From NCBI GenBank assembly GCA_964490845.1, contig CAZBED010000001.1, forward strand, positions 620,001 to 684,000: a stretch of 64,000 nucleotides of DNA. Direction: 5' to 3'. Positions 61,976-64,000 of this stretch are shown here, one piece after another. The notes beneath the pieces were generated by a model. It saw only the letters and a program-made list of their open reading frames with translations, had not been told where the DNA came from and did no database searches. The translations under genes were made by a program, and so were the position numbers. The DNA is from JADJSS01 sp964490845 (lineage in GTDB: Bacteria > Bacteroidota > Bacteroidia > Chitinophagales > JADIYW01). The first letter of the stretch is position 1. Each line of letters begins with the position of its first letter.

Positions 61976-62287
61976 CCGGATGGCTGTTCAGAAATAACTA
62001 ACCTGTTGCCAAATTCCAATCTGCCATAGCCAGACAAGGCTGTAACACCACCAAATACTAATCAAAATCATAACAAGCAGATATATTACTATTTTTAAAA
62101 CATTAAATTCACTTTTTGACTCTTATATCATTCATTTTATTAAGCTCTCAATTAAGAATGATATGAAACGGAGTAGTGGGTTTTTATGTTTCTATGTTGC
62201 GTTTGGGGTGCAGATGATGCATCCCATTTTATATTTTAGCCTTTTTCCGGCTATTTTATCCTTCGATATTTTGTATATTGTTTGACT
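61976..62287. other. Non-coding stretch before the sensor gene
   Basis: No reading frame or RNA gene is recognised in this 312-bp stretch. It should contain the promoter of the sensor gene, but no exact TAnnTTTG box was found; TATTTTG near 62267 is close. Confidence 0.4.
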
Positions 62288-64000
62288 GTGAAACACATTT
62301 TCAGATATTTCGCATTTTTAGGACTGGTCATTTGCGGCAAAAACAACCTGCTGCATGCATTAGATATAGAGCAGCTCCGATTTGAAGTCATCGATATAAA
62401 AAACGGATTGTCCCACAACAGTGTCCACAATATCTATCAGGACAGCAAAGGTTTTATTTGGTTTTGTACGGATGAAGGCATGAACCGATATGACGGATAT
62501 GACTTTCAAAGATTATCGAAGGATAATGAAAATAAAAACTCGCTTGTTTCCAATTTCACGACCTGCATAACGGAATCTTCTCCGGGAATATTCTGGATTG
62601 GAACCGAAAAAGGTCTGAGCATCTATTTTTATGGACCTAAAAAATTCATAACGCTTGAAAATCCGGCACAGATTAAGAAACTAATGGTGGAAGACAGTGT
62701 TACGGTATGGGTGCAAACACCTTATAGCCTTTATAAGATGAGGCTGGTGGAACGCGACAAAGAAACTAACGACTATACCGTCAGTGTTGAACCGATGAAC
62801 GCGTATAAAGAAATCATTTGCAAGTGCGATGTTCACCATTTTTTATTAGCCGGCAGAGACAATAATCTCTACACTTACGATATCGGAACCAAGCTGATAC
62901 AGAACAAAAATAACTATGACGTGCTGAGCAGGCTCATTCCCAAAAAAATTAATGGTATAACCAAAGATAAACTGGAACGGTATTGGGTGGCTACCAACGA
63001 CGGCTTATACTCCATTGATAAAGATTTAACAACTATTGATTCCTTTAGCGCGCTCCGGCCGGTTTTTTCGGGCTTAGGGGATAAAATAACCTCCATCGGT
63101 ATTGGAAAACTGGGGAACATTTATATCGGTACGCTGCAACATGGATTATTGATATTTGACATCAACAGAAGCCGGTTCATAGAATACCAGAGTGACCCAT
63201 ACAACTTAAACTCCATACCGGATAATAAGATAATGAGCCTGCTGATTGATAACGGCGGGACATTATGGGTAGGAACTAAAGGCTCAGGTGTAGCGGTTCA
63301 CTCTCACTACAAATATAAATTCAAACTCATCACACAGGAACCGTTTAAGACAACCTGGCTGACCAATAAATATGTATTGTGCTTTGCTGAGGACAACAGC
63401 GAAAATATCTGGATTGGAACAGACGGGGGCGGATTGTATAAATATGACATTAAAAACAACATCTTTTCCAACTGGCGAAATAACGGATTTGGGAATTCAC
63501 TGAGTAATGATGTAGTGCAAAACCTGCTGCTTGATAAAAATGGCCAATTGTGGGCCGGCACCCTGAACGGCATCTGCAAATTTGATACGTATACCAATGC
63601 TTTCAGACGTTATTTCCTTACTCCTTATAAGAAATCGGATAACTTAAAAATACCCGCCTACAACAATATCCGGCTATTTGAAACAAAGGGCGGTGAATTA
63701 TATGCCTTTGACGAACATAACCTACATCATTTTAATCCGTTAAAAAACAACTTTGAACCCGTTATCATCAATATCAACTGGGCTAATTTTTTTCCTAACT
63801 CTATCATTGAAGAAGATGATGGAACCTGGTGGATTGCGGCATCATCGGGCATATTCCATATCTCATTGCAGGATGGGCTGCTGGATGAAAAAGCATTAAG
63901 AATTATTAATGATAAATATTTCAAAACAGATCAGCTCAATTGCCTGCTGAGGGAAGGCGAAACGAACCTTTGGATAGGCACAAGTAACGGCGGATTGTTT
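62288..64000 (+). CDS. Two-component-type sensor with beta-propeller repeats (partial, runs off the right end)
   Basis: From a GTG at 62288 an open frame continues without stop to the end of the window (571 codons). A signal-like N-terminus (KHIFRYFAFLGLVICGK) is followed by beta-propeller sensor repeats of the Reg_prop type: FIWFCTDEGMNRYDG, IFWIGTEKGLSIY, YWVATNDGLYSID, LWVGTKGSGVAV, IWIGTDGGGLYKYD and LWIGTSNGGLF. This is the periplasmic half of hybrid two-component or LytS/LytTR-type sensors of Bacteroidota; the Y_Y_Y, kinase and output parts would lie beyond the edge. The start could also be an internal ATG, but the signal sequence favours the GTG. Confidence 0.88.
   Translation, partial: MKHIFRYFAFLGLVICGKNNLLHALDIEQLRFEVIDIKNGLSHNSVHNIYQDSKGFIWFCTDEGMNRYDGYDFQRLSKDNENKNSLVSNFTTCITESSPGIFWIGTEKGLSIYFYGPKKFITLENPAQIKKLMVEDSVTVWVQTPYSLYKMRLVERDKETNDYTVSVEPMNAYKEIICKCDVHHFLLAGRDNNLYTYDIGTKLIQNKNNYDVLSRLIPKKINGITKDKLERYWVATNDGLYSIDKDLTTIDSFSALRPVFSGLGDKITSIGIGKLGNIYIGTLQHGLLIFDINRSRFIEYQSDPYNLNSIPDNKIMSLLIDNGGTLWVGTKGSGVAVHSHYKYKFKLITQEPFKTTWLTNKYVLCFAEDNSENIWIGTDGGGLYKYDIKNNIFSNWRNNGFGNSLSNDVVQNLLLDKNGQLWAGTLNGICKFDTYTNAFRRYFLTPYKKSDNLKIPAYNNIRLFETKGGELYAFDEHNLHHFNPLKNNFEPVIININWANFFPNSIIEEDDGTWWIAASSGIFHISLQDGLLDEKALRIINDKYFKTDQLNCLLREGETNLWIGTSNGGLF

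Overview
The window comes from the chromosome of a Bacteroidota bacterium, probably in or near the Chitinophagales/Saprospirales. The evidence is direct. Two promoters match the Bacteroidota sigma consensus TTTG-N19-TAnnTTTG exactly, one before the HU gene and one before a tRNA pair. There is a type IX secretion (T9SS) C-terminal sorting domain, a split 5'-nucleotidase, several short-signal lipoproteins, and weak or absent Shine-Dalgarno sequences. No rRNA, complete insertion sequence, prophage or CRISPR array was seen.

Layout. (1) 1-12.6 kb is a nitric-oxide block. An Rrf2 regulator, the di-iron repair protein RIC and a B12-dependent ribonucleotide reductase lie on the plus strand. They are followed by an ILVBL/HACL2-like ThDP enzyme, an isochorismatase-fold hydrolase and a long-chain acyl-CoA synthetase. 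On the minus strand are norC-norB-norQ-norD and a fasciclin lipoprotein. (2) 12.8-15.2 kb is an AT-rich three-gene cassette beside tRNA-Pro/tRNA-Ser: an RHH-RAMA protein, a DUF262 protein and a small unknown protein. This is the best candidate for an undescribed (probably defence) system. (3) 15.3-21.7 kb holds housekeeping genes: tRNAs, dnaA, split 5'-nucleotidase, an IscA-type protein, HU and pdxH. (4) 21.7-24.1 kb is an arsenic operon (arsR, arsI-like, acr3, arsC) with a clear operator over its promoter. (5) 24.1-31.5 kb is the rod-shape operon mreB-mreC-mreD-mrdA-rodA plus purH. (6) 31.6-32.5 kb is an orphan AT-rich gene flanked by inverted repeats. (7) 32.8-39.7 kb is a TetR-controlled TolC/HlyD/ABC-2 exporter with overlapping genes. 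(8) 39.7-45.6 kb carries an MFS transporter, purN, gmd, fcl and aspS. (9) 45.7-49.9 kb carries two lipoproteins, DinB, group III truncated haemoglobin, a VIT1-like transporter and a frameshifted membrane gene. (10) 49.8-55.2 kb has a divergent TPR-hybrid kinase / LytTR regulator pair and a secreted M43 protease. (11) 55.4-61.9 kb is a fatty-acid beta-oxidation operon (tetR-fadN-IVP-fadA-fadE) interrupted by a four-helix-bundle protein gene, with a perfect 40-bp palindrome upstream. (12) From 62.3 kb a large two-component-type sensor runs off the right edge.

How the parts fit. RIC, Nor and the globin form a coherent NO/low-oxygen response, and the class II reductase next to RIC would keep dNTP synthesis going when NO or anoxia disables other classes. 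The acyl-CoA synthetase, the HACL2-like enzyme and the fad operon point to extensive fatty-acid catabolism. Starts were moved inward from the longest reading frame where that frame began at TTG, overlapped an operator or carried an implausible leader; each case is stated in its entry.
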